Source of the DNA: Devosia yakushimensis
GTDB lineage: Bacteria; Pseudomonadota; Alphaproteobacteria; Rhizobiales; Devosiaceae
Length of the DNA stretch: 64,000 bases
Assembly (NCBI RefSeq): GCF_030159855.1
Contig: NZ_BSNG01000001.1
Location: 1,240,001 to 1,304,000, forward strand
Reading direction: 5' to 3'
Shown: one piece after another, positions 42,703 through 51,585 of the stretch
Numbering within the stretch: position 1 is the stretch's first letter
Layout: the number at the start of each line of letters is the position of its first letter
Program-made: the position numbers and the translations under genes
The notes under the pieces: generated by a model
Database searches by the model: none
What the model saw: only the letters and a program-made list of their open reading frames with translations
What the model was told of the DNA's origin: nothing

Positions 42703-43542
42703 ATGGCTCTAAAAACTTATAATCCCACCTCCGAAGGCCGTCGCCAGCTCGTGACGACCGACCGTTCGGAACTCTGGAAGGGCGCCCCGGTCAAGACCTT
42801 GACCGAAGGTCTCTCCAAGTCCGGTGGCCGCAACAATCGTGGCCGTATCACTGCCTACCATCGTGGTGGCGGTCATAAGCGGACCTACCGTCTGATCGAC
42901 TTCAAGCGCGTCAAGTTCGATGCGGTTGGTACTGTCGAGCGGCTGGAATATGATCCGAACCGCACAGCCTGGATCGCGCTGATCAAGTACGAAGACGGTG
43001 AGCTGGCCTATATCGTGGCTCCGCAGCGTCTGTCGGCTGGCGACAAGGTTGTTTCGTCGATGAATACCGTCGACGTGAAGCCGGGCAATGCCATGCCGCT
43101 CGAGCGCATGCCGGTCGGTACGATCGTGCACAATATCGAGCTGAAGCCCCGCAAGGGTGGCCAGGTTGCCCGTTCGGCTGGTGCTTATGCCCAGTATGTC
43201 GGCCGCGACCAGGGTTGGGCGATCCTTCGCCTGAACTCGGGCGAGCAGCGTCGTGTGCATGGCACCTGCCTTGCAACCGTCGGTGCCGTGTCGAACCAGG
43301 ATCACTCCAACACCTCGCTCGGCAAGGCCGGTCGCAGCCGTTGGCTGGGCCGCAAGCCGGTCAACCGCGGTGTGACCATGAACCCGATCGACCACCCGCA
43401 TGGTGGTGGTGAAGGCCGTACCTCCGGTGGCCGTCATCCGGTTACCCCCTGGGGTAAGCCGACCAAGGGCAAGAAGACCCGCAGCAATAAGGCAACGGAC
43501 AAGTTCATCGTTCGCAGCCGTCACGTGAAGAAGGGCAGGTAA
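42703..43542 (+). CDS. rplB: 50S ribosomal protein L2
   Basis: The 279-residue protein is full-length L2. It has the conserved peptidyl-transferase-centre region VTMNPIDHPHGGGEGRTSGG with the critical His, and the N-terminal GRNNRGRITAYHRGGGHKR. It lies 18 bases after rplW. Confidence 0.98.
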   Translation: MALKTYNPTSEGRRQLVTTDRSELWKGAPVKTLTEGLSKSGGRNNRGRITAYHRGGGHKRTYRLIDFKRVKFDAVGTVERLEYDPNRTAWIALIKYEDGELAYIVAPQRLSAGDKVVSSMNTVDVKPGNAMPLERMPVGTIVHNIELKPRKGGQVARSAGAYAQYVGRDQGWAILRLNSGEQRRVHGTCLATVGAVSNQDHSNTSLGKAGRSRWLGRKPVNRGVTMNPIDHPHGGGEGRTSGGRHPVTPWGKPTKGKKTRSNKATDKFIVRSRHVKKGR

Positions 43543-43545
43543 GCC

Positions 43546-43824
43546 ATGACCCGTTCAATCTGGAAGGGGCCGTTTGTCGACGGCTACATGCTCAAGAAGG
43601 CCGAGAAGGCCCTCGCGTCTGGCCGCAACGATGTGGTCAAGATCTGGAGCCGCCGTTCGACCATCCTGCCGCAGTTCGTGGGTATCACCTTCGGCGTCCA
43701 CAATGGCCAGAAGCACGTCCCGGTGAGCGTCACCGAAGACATGATCGGCCACAAGTTCGGCGAATTCGCACCGACCCGTACCTATTACGGTCATGCGGCC
43801 GACAAGAAGGCCAAGAGGAAGTAA
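43546..43824 (+). CDS. rpsS: 30S ribosomal protein S19
   Basis: The 92-residue protein has TRSIWKGPFVDGYML and the signature IGHKFGEFAPTRTYYGH. S19 sits in the small-subunit head beside S13. Three bases separate it from rplB. Confidence 0.97.
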   Translation: MTRSIWKGPFVDGYMLKKAEKALASGRNDVVKIWSRRSTILPQFVGITFGVHNGQKHVPVSVTEDMIGHKFGEFAPTRTYYGHAADKKAKRK

Positions 43825-43825
43825 T

Positions 43826-44206
43826 ATGAGCAAGCCGAAAACTGAGCGCGCTCTCAAGGACAACGAGGCTAAGGCTGTTCTGCGCATGCTGCGCATCAGC
43901 CCTCAGAAGCTGAACCTCGTCGCGCAGTTGATCCGTGGCAAGAAGGTCGAGAAGGCTCTGGCCGAACTCGAATTCAGCCACAAGCGGATCTCCGGCCAGG
44001 TCAAGAAGGTGCTGGAAAGCGCCATCGCGAACGCCGAAAACAACCATGGCCTCGATACCGATGCCCTGGTCGTTGCTGAAGCCTTTGTCGGCAACTCGCT
44101 GGTCATGAAGCGGTTCACCGCTCGTGGTCGTGGCAAGTCGTCGCGCATCGAAAAGCCGTTCTCGCATCTGACGATCGTCGTGCGGCAAGTTGAGGAGGCC
44201 GCATAA
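43826..44206 (+). CDS. rplV: 50S ribosomal protein L22
   Basis: The 126-residue protein starts at the ATG at 43826 (GAGG in the end of rpsS) and has the tunnel beta-hairpin (KRFTARGRGKSSRIEKPFSH). No deletion in the macrolide-related loop is seen. It overlaps rpsC by one base. Confidence 0.96.
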   Translation: MSKPKTERALKDNEAKAVLRMLRISPQKLNLVAQLIRGKKVEKALAELEFSHKRISGQVKKVLESAIANAENNHGLDTDALVVAEAFVGNSLVMKRFTARGRGKSSRIEKPFSHLTIVVRQVEEAA

Positions 44207-44946
44207 TGGGCCAGAAGATCAATCCAATCGGCTTCCGCCTCGGCATCAACCGCACGTGGGATAGCCGCTGGTTCGCCAACAAGGGCGAATATGGCACGCT
44301 GCTGCAGGAAGACCTGAAGATCCGTACGGCTCTTCTGGAAGACCTCAAGGCTGCTGCCGTCAGCAAGATCGTCATCGAGCGTCCGCACCGCAAGTGCCGC
44401 GTGTCGATCCACACTGCCCGTCCGGGCATCGTGATCGGCAAGAAGGGCGCTGACATCGACAAGATCCGCGCCAAGGTGAAGAAGTTCACCGATAGCGAAG
44501 TGCACATCAACATCGTTGAAGTGCGCAAGCCCGAGACCGATGCGACGCTGGTTGCCCAGGGCATTGCCCAGCAGCTGGAACGCCGCGTGGCTTTCCGCCG
44601 CGCCATGAAGCGCGCCGTGCAGACGGCGATCCGCATGGGCGCCGGTGGTATCCGCGTCAACGTTGGTGGTCGCCTCGGCGGTGCCGATATCGCCCGTACC
44701 GAATGGTACCGCGAAGGCCGTGTGCCGCTGCACACCCTGCGCGCCGATATCGACTATGGTACGGCTGAAGCCGAAACCACCTATGGCATCATCGGCATCA
44801 AGGTCTGGATCTTCAAGGGCGAAGTCCTCGAGCATGATCCGACTGCTCATGAGCGTCGCGCCACCGAAGGCGCCGATCAGGGCGGCCAGCGCAGTGAACG
44901 TGAACCGCGTCGTGAGCGCGGCGATCGCGACCGCGAACGCGCATAA
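44206..44946 (+). CDS. rpsC: 30S ribosomal protein S3
   Basis: The 246-residue protein begins MGQKINPIGFRLGINRTWDS and has the KH domain (RPGIVIGKKGADIDKIR) and the C-terminal domain (RADIDYGTAEAETTYGIIG). It ends with a charged Arg/Glu-rich tail of about 30 residues, longer than in E. coli but common in rhizobia. It lines the mRNA entry channel. Confidence 0.97.
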   Translation: MGQKINPIGFRLGINRTWDSRWFANKGEYGTLLQEDLKIRTALLEDLKAAAVSKIVIERPHRKCRVSIHTARPGIVIGKKGADIDKIRAKVKKFTDSEVHINIVEVRKPETDATLVAQGIAQQLERRVAFRRAMKRAVQTAIRMGAGGIRVNVGGRLGGADIARTEWYREGRVPLHTLRADIDYGTAEAETTYGIIGIKVWIFKGEVLEHDPTAHERRATEGADQGGQRSEREPRRERGDRDRERA

Positions 44947-44961
44947 GAAGGTTAGTTCATT

Positions 44962-45375
44962 ATGCTGCAACCAAAAAAGACCAAGTTCCGCAAGGCCCAC
45001 AAGGGCCGTATCCATGGCGTTGCCAAGGGCGGTACCGATCTGGCATTCGGCCAGTATGCCCTCAAGGCAACCGAACCTGAGCGCGTTACCGCTCGCCAGA
45101 TCGAAGCGGCTCGCCGCGCGATCACCCGCGAGATGAAGCGCCAGGGCCGGGTATGGATCCGTATCTTCCCGGACGTGCCGGTTTCCAAGAAGCCGACCGA
45201 AGTGCGTATGGGTAAGGGCAAGGGTTCTGTTGAATTCTGGGCCGCCCGCGTCAAGCCGGGCCGTATCGTATTCGAAATCGACGGCGTCCCTGAGGACGTT
45301 GCCAAGGAAGCCCTGCGCCTCGGCGCGATGAAGCTTCCGATCATGACGCGGGTTGTTACCCGCATTGCCGACTAA
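44962..45375 (+). CDS. rplP: 50S ribosomal protein L16
   Basis: The 137-residue protein (MLQPKKTKFRKAHKGRIHG, then KGSVEFWAARVKPGRIVFEI) is complete L16, which contacts A-site tRNA. The Arg hydroxylated in E. coli (in a PVSKKPTEVRMGKGKG-type segment) lies within a conserved stretch here. rpmC follows 11 bases later. Confidence 0.97.
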   Translation: MLQPKKTKFRKAHKGRIHGVAKGGTDLAFGQYALKATEPERVTARQIEAARRAITREMKRQGRVWIRIFPDVPVSKKPTEVRMGKGKGSVEFWAARVKPGRIVFEIDGVPEDVAKEALRLGAMKLPIMTRVVTRIAD

Positions 45376-45386
45376 GGAACACGAGC

Positions 45387-45581
45387 ATGAAAGCCAGTGA
45401 TGTGCGGGCTAAGACCGCAGACGAACTGAAAGATCAGCTCGTCGACCTGAAGAAAGAACAGTTCAACCTGCGTTTCCAGCGCGCTACCCAGCAGCTGGAA
45501 AACCCCGCTCAGGTCAAGAAGGTCCGCCGCGATATCGCGCGGATCAAGACGATCCTGGGCGAAAAGAACGCAGCGAAGTAA
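45387..45581 (+). CDS. rpmC: 50S ribosomal protein L29
   Basis: The 64-residue helical protein (MKASDVRAKTADELKDQLVD, LRFQRATQQLENPAQVKKV) is L29, located at the tunnel exit. Length is typical. Confidence 0.96.
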   Translation: MKASDVRAKTADELKDQLVDLKKEQFNLRFQRATQQLENPAQVKKVRRDIARIKTILGEKNAAK

Positions 45582-45593
45582 GGAGCCGCGACC

Positions 45594-45827
45594 ATGCCAA
45601 AGCGCGTTTTGCAGGGGACTGTTGTCTCCGACGCCAATGATAAGACGGTCGTGGTGCGCGTTGAGCGCCGTTTCACGCATCCGGTTATGAAGAAGACCGT
45701 GCGTCGGTCCAAGAAGTATCACGCCCATGATGAAGCCAATGTGGCAAAAGTCGGCGAGATCGTGTGGATCGAGGAATGTGCGCCGATCAGCAAGAACAAG
45801 CGTTGGACGCTTGTTCCGAGCGCGTAA
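45594..45827 (+). CDS. rpsQ: 30S ribosomal protein S17
   Basis: The 77-residue protein has MPKRVLQGTVVSDANDKTVV and the OB-fold signature KYHAHDEANVAKVGEIVWIEE. Length is normal for the short alphaproteobacterial form. A 67-base gap precedes rplN. Confidence 0.96.
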   Translation: MPKRVLQGTVVSDANDKTVVVRVERRFTHPVMKKTVRRSKKYHAHDEANVAKVGEIVWIEECAPISKNKRWTLVPSA

Positions 45828-45894
45828 ACGAATTTAGGGTTTAAGGTCGGCGAGCCGGGGACGGTGGGCTGATTTAACAAGAAGGCATCCAGTC

Positions 45895-46263
45895 ATGATT
45901 CAGATGCAATCAAATCTCGACGTCGCGGATAATTCCGGCGCGCGTCGCGTCATGTGCATCAAGGTGCTGGGCGGCTCGCATCGCAAATACGCTTCTGTCG
46001 GCGACATCATCGTTGTGTCGGTCAAGGACGCTATCCCGCGCGGCCGCGTGAAAAAGGGTCAGGTCATGAAGGCCGTGGTGGTTCGCACCGCGTTCGACAT
46101 CCGCCGCCCCGATGGCACGGTGATCCGTTTCGACAAGAACGCCGCGGTTCTGATCAACAATCAGAAAGAGCCGATCGGCACCCGTATCTTCGGACCGGTT
46201 CCGCGCGAGCTTCGCGCCAAGAACCACATGAAGATCATCTCGCTCGCACCAGAGGTGCTGTAA
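45895..46263 (+). CDS. rplN: 50S ribosomal protein L14
   Basis: The 122-residue protein (MIQMQSNLDVADNSGARRVM, GTRIFGPVPRELRAKNHMKI) is complete L14, part of the subunit interface. It overlaps rplX by one base. Confidence 0.97.
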   Translation: MIQMQSNLDVADNSGARRVMCIKVLGGSHRKYASVGDIIVVSVKDAIPRGRVKKGQVMKAVVVRTAFDIRRPDGTVIRFDKNAAVLINNQKEPIGTRIFGPVPRELRAKNHMKIISLAPEVL

Positions 46264-46574
46264 TGGCCGCTAAGATCAAAAAGGGTGACAAGGTCGTCGT
46301 CCTGGCCGGCAAGGACAAGGGCAAGACCGGCCAGGTCCTGTCTGTCATCCCGACCGAAACCAAGGCGCTTGTCCAGGGTATCAACCTGGTCCGCCGCCAC
46401 ACCAAGCAGACCGCGTCGACCGATGCCGGCATCTTCACCAAGGAAGCGCCGATCCATCTGTCCAATCTCGCGATCGCCGACAAGGATGGCAAGCCCACTC
46501 GCGTCGGTTTCCAGATCAAGGACGGCGTGAAGACGCGCGTCGCCAAGTCGACCGGAGATTCGATCGATGGCTGA
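46263..46574 (+). CDS. rplX: 50S ribosomal protein L24
   Basis: The 103-residue protein begins MAAKIKKGDKVVVLAGKDKG, the KOW motif of L24, an assembly initiator. I start at the ATG at 46263; the longer upstream frame lies within rplN. It overlaps rplE by 8 bases. Confidence 0.95.
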   Translation: MAAKIKKGDKVVVLAGKDKGKTGQVLSVIPTETKALVQGINLVRRHTKQTASTDAGIFTKEAPIHLSNLAIADKDGKPTRVGFQIKDGVKTRVAKSTGDSIDG

Positions 46575-47124
46575 GACAGCTTACGTTCCGCGTCTTCGTA
46601 CCGAGTACGAAGAAAATATCCGCAAGGTTCTGCAGGAGCAGTTCTCCTACAAGAACGTTATGGAGCTGCCCAAGCTCGACAAGATCGTGCTGAACATGGG
46701 CGTTGGCGAAGCCGTCAACGACACCAAGAAGGTCAAGTCGGCTGCTGCCGAGCTGGAAAAGATTGCTGGCCAGAAGCCGGTTATCACCCATGCTCGCAAG
46801 TCGATCGCCGGCTTCAAGGTGCGTGAAGACATGCCGCTCGGCGTGAAGGTCACGCTGCGCAAGACGCGCATGTACGAGTTCCTGGATCGTCTGGTGAACA
46901 TCGCACTGCCGCGCGTTCGCGACTTCCGCGGGCTGAACCCGAACGCCTTTGACGGCCGTGGCAACTATGCCATGGGCATCAAGGAACACATCATTTTCCC
47001 CGAGATCAACTATGATCAGATCGATCAGGTCTGGGGTATGGACATCGTGATCGCCACGACGGCCAAGACCGATGATGAGGCGCGCGCGCTGCTCAAGGCA
47101 TTCAACTTCCCATTCCGCCAGTAA
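46567..47124 (+). CDS. rplE: 50S ribosomal protein L5
   Basis: The 185-residue protein has LPKLDKIVLNMGVGEAVNDT and the C-terminal GMDIVIATTAKTDDEARALL. L5 binds 5S rRNA. Its start lies inside rplX, which suggests coupling. Confidence 0.97.
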   Translation: MAETAYVPRLRTEYEENIRKVLQEQFSYKNVMELPKLDKIVLNMGVGEAVNDTKKVKSAAAELEKIAGQKPVITHARKSIAGFKVREDMPLGVKVTLRKTRMYEFLDRLVNIALPRVRDFRGLNPNAFDGRGNYAMGIKEHIIFPEINYDQIDQVWGMDIVIATTAKTDDEARALLKAFNFPFRQ

Positions 47125-47154
47125 GCGGATAGGGAAGGGAAAAAGGATCAGGAC

Positions 47155-47460
47155 ATGGCAAAGACCAGCTCCATCGAGAAGAACAACAAGCGCGCCGCTC
47201 TGGCCAAGCAGTATGCTGGCAAGCGTGCGGCGCTCAAGGCGCTGACCAAGGATCAGTCGATCCCGATCGACCAGCGTTTTGCGGCCCAGCTCAAGCTGGC
47301 CGAACTGCCGCGCAATTCGGCCAAGGTTCGCGTTCGCAACCGTTGCGAAGTGTCGGGTCGTCCGCGTGGCTATTATCGCAAGCTCAAGCTGAGCCGTATC
47401 GCTCTGCGTCAGCTGGGTAACCTGGGTCAGATCCCGGGCCTGGTTAAGTCGAGCTGGTAA
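47155..47460 (+). CDS. rpsN: 30S ribosomal protein S14 (zinc-free type)
   Basis: The 101-residue protein is the long C-minus form of S14: only one Cys is present (RNRCEVSGRPRGYYRKLKLS), so no zinc ribbon can form. Start MAKTSSIEKNNKRAAL is typical. It lies 30 bases after rplE. Confidence 0.97.
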   Translation: MAKTSSIEKNNKRAALAKQYAGKRAALKALTKDQSIPIDQRFAAQLKLAELPRNSAKVRVRNRCEVSGRPRGYYRKLKLSRIALRQLGNLGQIPGLVKSSW

Positions 47461-47473
47461 GGAGAAACATAAG

Positions 47474-47872
47474 ATGAGCTTTTCCGATCCGATCGGCGAT
47501 ATGCTGACCCGCATCCGCAATGCGCAGATGCGCCGCAAGAATTCCGTTTCGACGCCGGCTTCGACCCTTCGTGGTCGTGTGCTGGACGTTCTCCAGTCCG
47601 AGGGTTTCATCCGCGGCTATTCGGAGACCAAGTTCGAAAACGGTGCTGCCGAGTACGAAATCGAACTGAAGTACTCGGATGACGTGGCTGTTATCCGCAC
47701 GATCGAGCGCGTTTCGCGTCCCGGCCGTCGCGTTTATGCCTCCGTCAAGAATATTCCGCAGGTGGCCAATGGCCTGGGTGTCTCGATCCTCTCCACCCCC
47801 AAGGGTGTGATGGCCGACCACGAAGCAAAGGCTGCCAATGTTGGTGGCGAGGTACTCTGCCGCGTCTTCTAA
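47474..47872 (+). CDS. rpsH: 30S ribosomal protein S8
   Basis: The 132-residue protein (SDPIGDMLTRIRNAQMRRKN, GLGVSILSTPKGVMADHEA, ending GGEVLCRVF) is complete S8, a central-domain binder and in enteric bacteria the repressor of the spc operon. Spacing to neighbours is short. Confidence 0.97.
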   Translation: MSFSDPIGDMLTRIRNAQMRRKNSVSTPASTLRGRVLDVLQSEGFIRGYSETKFENGAAEYEIELKYSDDVAVIRTIERVSRPGRRVYASVKNIPQVANGLGVSILSTPKGVMADHEAKAANVGGEVLCRVF

Positions 47873-47910
47873 GAGACGCGGTAAGACGATTACTCAAGGA
47901 TTGAACTAGA

Positions 47911-48444
47911 ATGTCACGTACTGGCAAGAAACCGGTTGCACCGGTGAGCGGCGTTACGGTCACGATCAATGGTCGTACTGTCACCGCCAAGGGCCCGAAG
48001 GGCGAACTCAGCATCGAGCTGATGGATGTGGTCAATGTGGAGAATGGCTCCGACGGTGTCGTCGTGACGCCGGCCAATGACACGCGTCTGGCTCGTGCCG
48101 CCTGGGGCACCACCCGTGCACTGATCCAGAACATGGTCACCGGCGTCAGTGCTGGCTTCGAAAAGAAGCTGCAGATCCAGGGCGTGGGTTACCGCGCTGC
48201 GCTGCAGGGCAAGGACGTCAAGCTGTCGCTCGGCTTCAGCCATGAAGTCGTGTATGAGGCCCCCAAGGGCATCACGCTGGCTGTCCCGGCTCCGACTGAG
48301 ATCGTCGTCACCGGCATCGACAAGCAGCAGGTTGGCCAGGTGGCTGCGGATATCCGCGCCTGGCGGGCTCCCGAACCCTACAAGGGCAAGGGCGTGCGGT
48401 ATGCGGGCGAGTTCGTCTTCCGCAAAGAAGGCAAGAAGAAGTAA
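47911..48444 (+). CDS. rplF: 50S ribosomal protein L6
   Basis: The 177-residue protein (MSRTGKKPVAPVSGVTVTI, then PEPYKGKGVRYAGEFVFRKE) has the two L6 repeats and the C-terminal signature near the sarcin-ricin loop contact. Confidence 0.97.
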   Translation: MSRTGKKPVAPVSGVTVTINGRTVTAKGPKGELSIELMDVVNVENGSDGVVVTPANDTRLARAAWGTTRALIQNMVTGVSAGFEKKLQIQGVGYRAALQGKDVKLSLGFSHEVVYEAPKGITLAVPAPTEIVVTGIDKQQVGQVAADIRAWRAPEPYKGKGVRYAGEFVFRKEGKKK

Positions 48445-48456
48445 GGAGCGCCTGCA

Positions 48457-48819
48457 ATGGCTATCAGTGCAAAAGGTGCGGAACGCCGCAAGGCTCGTGT
48501 CCGCAAGGCGCTTAAGGCTCGTGCCTTCGGTCGTCCCCGTCTGTCGGTTTTCCGTTCGGACAAGAATATTTACGCTCAGATCATCGACGACGCGAATGGC
48601 CGTACGCTGGCCGCCGCTTCGACCCTCGACAAGGATGTCAAGGCGACCGTCAAGAACGGCGGTTCGGCTGAAGCTGCTGCCGTCATTGGCAAGCTGATCG
48701 CCGAGCGCGGTACCAAGGCCGGTGTTGCCGAAGTCATCTTCGATCGCGGCGCGTATATCTATCATGGCCGTGTGAAGGCCCTTGCAGACGCTGCCCGTGA
48801 GGGCGGCCTGCAGTTCTAA
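48457..48819 (+). CDS. rplR: 50S ribosomal protein L18
   Basis: The 120-residue protein (RPRLSVFRSDKNIYAQIIDD, ending FDRGAYIYHGRVKALADAA) is L18, a 5S rRNA binder. It lies 12 bases after rplF. Confidence 0.97.
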   Translation: MAISAKGAERRKARVRKALKARAFGRPRLSVFRSDKNIYAQIIDDANGRTLAAASTLDKDVKATVKNGGSAEAAAVIGKLIAERGTKAGVAEVIFDRGAYIYHGRVKALADAAREGGLQF

Positions 48820-48843
48820 GGCACGGACAAGGAAAGAAACATT

Positions 48844-49377
48844 ATGAGCAGAGACGTTCAAGAACGCGAAAGCGAATTCGTCGATCGCCTGGTCCACATC
48901 AACCGCGTGGCCAAGGTGGTCAAGGGCGGCCGTCGTTTCGGTTTTGCCGCACTCGTGGTTGTCGGCGACCAGAAGGGCCGCGTTGGCTTTGGTCACGGCA
49001 AGGCCCGTGAAGTGCCGGAAGCAATCCGCAAGGCTACCGAGCAGGCCAAGCGCCAGATGATCCGCGTGCCGCTCCGCGATGCCCGCACGCTGCACCATGA
49101 CGTTGCTGGCCGCCACGGCGCCGGCAAGGTCATCCTGCGTGCCGCCGTTCCGGGTACCGGTATCATCGCCGGTGGTCCGATGCGCGCCGTCTTCGAGACG
49201 CTGGGCATCAACGACATCGTTGCCAAGTCGCAGGGTACCGCGAACCCCTACAACATGGTGCGGGCCACCTTCGATGCGCTCAAGCGCGTCGATAGCCCAC
49301 GCTCGGTTGCAGCTCGTCGTGGTCTCAAGGTCTCCGAACTGCAGGCTCGCCGCGGCGAGACTGCCGTCGAAGCCTGA
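48844..49377 (+). CDS. rpsE: 30S ribosomal protein S5
   Basis: The 177-residue protein has the double-stranded-RNA-binding N-domain (LVHINRVAKVVKGGRRFGFA) and the S5 fold with GAGKVILRAAVPGTGIIAGG. The loop in which spectinomycin-resistance changes occur (around VVKGGRRF) carries no deletion that I can see. Confidence 0.97.
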   Translation: MSRDVQERESEFVDRLVHINRVAKVVKGGRRFGFAALVVVGDQKGRVGFGHGKAREVPEAIRKATEQAKRQMIRVPLRDARTLHHDVAGRHGAGKVILRAAVPGTGIIAGGPMRAVFETLGINDIVAKSQGTANPYNMVRATFDALKRVDSPRSVAARRGLKVSELQARRGETAVEA

Positions 49378-49400
49378 TCGATCAGGGACGGAGAATTATC

Positions 49401-49589
49401 ATGGCTAAAGACAAGACCATTACCGTGCAGCAGATCGGCTCCCCGATCCGCCGCGAAAAGAGCCAGCGCGCGACCCTGATCGGTCTCGGGCTCAACAAGA
49501 TGAACAAGCAGCGCGAGCTGATCGACACGCCTGAAGTGCGTGGCATGATCAACAAGGTGCCGCATCTCGTCCGCGTCATCGGCGAATAA
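49401..49589 (+). CDS. rpmD: 50S ribosomal protein L30
   Basis: The 62-residue protein (TITVQQIGSPIRREKSQRAT, ending INKVPHLVRVIGE) is L30. Length and motifs are typical of proteobacterial L30. Confidence 0.95.
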   Translation: MAKDKTITVQQIGSPIRREKSQRATLIGLGLNKMNKQRELIDTPEVRGMINKVPHLVRVIGE

Positions 49590-49606
49590 GAGAGAAGGTC
49601 CCTCAT

Positions 49607-50107
49607 ATGACCCGTTTGAATGAACTTCGCGACAATCCCGGTTCCTCCAAGGTCCGTATCCGCGTTGGCCGCGGTATCGGCTCGGGCAAGGGCAAGACCG
49701 GTGGTCGTGGCGGCAAGGGCCAGACTGCGCGTTCCGGCGTTGCGATCAACGGCTTTGAAGGTGGCCAGATGCCCCTTCACATGCGTATGCCCAAGCGTGG
49801 CTTCAATGCGCTCAATCCAGGCAACTGGAACGAGGTCCGCATCGATCGCCTGCAGGCCTATATCGATGCTGGCAAGCTCGACCCCAAGGCTGTGATCGAC
49901 TCGGCTGCGCTGATCGCTGCCCGCGTGATCCGTCGCCCCAAGGACGGCGTCCGGTTGATTGGCTCTGAGGGTTTCACTTCCAAGAAGGTGACCTTCAACG
50001 TCAATTATGCGACCAAGGGCGCTCTGGCAGCTATTGAATCTGCCGGCGGCAAGGTCGATATCATTGCGGCAAAGGCGCCGTGGAAGAAAGCTCCGCGGGC
50101 TGAGTAA
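49607..50107 (+). CDS. rplO: 50S ribosomal protein L15
   Basis: The 166-residue protein has the Gly-rich N-terminal extension (GRGIGSGKGKTGGRGGKGQT) and the C-terminal globular domain. It is slightly longer than E. coli L15, as is usual in alphaproteobacteria. A hairpin separates it from secY. Confidence 0.97.
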   Translation: MTRLNELRDNPGSSKVRIRVGRGIGSGKGKTGGRGGKGQTARSGVAINGFEGGQMPLHMRMPKRGFNALNPGNWNEVRIDRLQAYIDAGKLDPKAVIDSAALIAARVIRRPKDGVRLIGSEGFTSKKVTFNVNYATKGALAAIESAGGKVDIIAAKAPWKKAPRAE

Positions 50108-50121
50108 TCTACTCAGCCTCG

Positions 50122-50157
50122 AGCGTCCGGTCGCCTAGGCCGGGCGCTTTTGGTTTT
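50122..50157 (+). terminator. Terminator-like hairpin between rplO and secY
   Basis: AGCGTCCGGTC pairs with GGCCGGGCGCT (two G-U) around a 5-base loop and is followed by TTTGGTTTTT. Since secY-adk lies downstream on the same strand, it may lower secY transcription relative to the ribosomal genes. Confidence 0.6.
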
Positions 50158-50247
50158 TGTTTCGCGCGTTTTCGTAGGGCAGGGGTGCAATGCCTCCGCT
50201 GAAGACGCGCCAGGCGCACCTGGCCATGAAGCCATAGGGAGCGATAC

Positions 50248-51585
50248 ATGGCGTCCGCAGCCGAACAGCTGGCACGTAATCTCAATTTTTCGACCTTTTC
50301 GAAGGCGAAGGCCCTGCAGCAGCGCATCTGGTTCACACTGGGCGCGCTGCTTGTCTATCGTCTGGGCACTTTCATTCCGGTTCCGGGCATTGACCCCGAT
50401 GCGTTCCGCGCGACGTTCGAACAGTCGCAGCAGGGCATTATCGGCATGTTCAACATGTTCGCCGGCGGCGCCGTCGAGCGCATGGCGATCTTTGCGCTGA
50501 ACCTGATCCCATACATTACCGCCTCGATCGTGGTGCAGGTCATCGCGACCGCGTCGCCGCGCCTGGAAGCCCTCAAGAAGGAGGGTGAGGCCGGTCGTCG
50601 CAAGATGAACCAGTATACCCGCTATCTCGCGGTCGTGTTCTGCGCCGTGCAGGCCTATGGCATTGCCGTGGGCCTCGAAGCGAGCCAGGGCGTCGTGCTC
50701 AATCCGGGCTGGTTCTTCCGCATTTCGACCGTCATCACGCTGGTCGGCGGCACCATGTTCCTGATGTGGCTGGGTGAGCAGATCACCTCGCGCGGCGTCG
50801 GCAATGGTATTTCGCTGATCATCTTTGCCGGTATCGTGGCCAATCTGCCCACCACCATTGTGCAGACGCTCGAGCTGAGCCGCACCGGTGCGCTGCCGCC
50901 GCTGGCTGCCTTCGGCATCGTGATCCTGTCCATCGTGGTCATCGCCGGCATCGTGTTCTTCGAACGCGCCCAGCGACGCCTGCTGATCCAGTATCCCAAG
51001 CGCCAGGTCGGCAATAAGATGTTCCAGGGCGAAAGCTCGCATCTGCCGCTCAAGCTGAACACGTCGGGCGTTATTCCGGTGATCTTCGGCTCCTCGCTGT
51101 TGCTGCTGCCGGCCACCATTGCGTCCTTTGCGGCGCAGGGCAATGCGCCGGTCTGGCTGCAGACAGTGACGGCGATGCTGGGCCGTGGCCAGCCGCTCTA
51201 TCTGGCGCTGTTCGCCTTCTTCATCATCTTCTTCGCCTTCTTCTATACGGCCATCGTGTTCAATCCGACCGAGACGGCAGACAACCTCAAGCGGTCTGGC
51301 GGCTTTATTCCAGGCATTCGTCCGGGCGAACGGACGGCGGCACATATCGACTATGTGTTGACCCGTATCACTGTTATCGGTGCGCTCTATCTTACTGTGG
51401 TGGCGCTGATTCCAGAGATCATCCATAACCAGCTGGCGGTCAGCCAGTTCATCGGCGGCACCTCGCTGCTGATCATGGTGACGGTGACGCTCGATACGGT
51501 CAGCCAGATTCAGAGCCACCTGATCGCGCAGCAATATGAGGGGCTCGTCAAGAAGTCCCGTCTTGGGGGAGGTAAGCGTCGATGA
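50248..51585 (+). CDS. secY: Preprotein translocase subunit SecY
   Basis: The 445-residue protein has ten hydrophobic helices and the SecY signatures FIPVPGIDPDAF and FNMFAGGAVERMAIFALNLI. Helices 7-10 contain the conserved NTSGVIPVIFGSSLLL and RPGERTAAHIDYVL. It forms the inner-membrane channel with SecE (same window) and SecG. It overlaps adk by 4 bases. Confidence 0.98.
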   Translation: MASAAEQLARNLNFSTFSKAKALQQRIWFTLGALLVYRLGTFIPVPGIDPDAFRATFEQSQQGIIGMFNMFAGGAVERMAIFALNLIPYITASIVVQVIATASPRLEALKKEGEAGRRKMNQYTRYLAVVFCAVQAYGIAVGLEASQGVVLNPGWFFRISTVITLVGGTMFLMWLGEQITSRGVGNGISLIIFAGIVANLPTTIVQTLELSRTGALPPLAAFGIVILSIVVIAGIVFFERAQRRLLIQYPKRQVGNKMFQGESSHLPLKLNTSGVIPVIFGSSLLLLPATIASFAAQGNAPVWLQTVTAMLGRGQPLYLALFAFFIIFFAFFYTAIVFNPTETADNLKRSGGFIPGIRPGERTAAHIDYVLTRITVIGALYLTVVALIPEIIHNQLAVSQFIGGTSLLIMVTVTLDTVSQIQSHLIAQQYEGLVKKSRLGGGKRR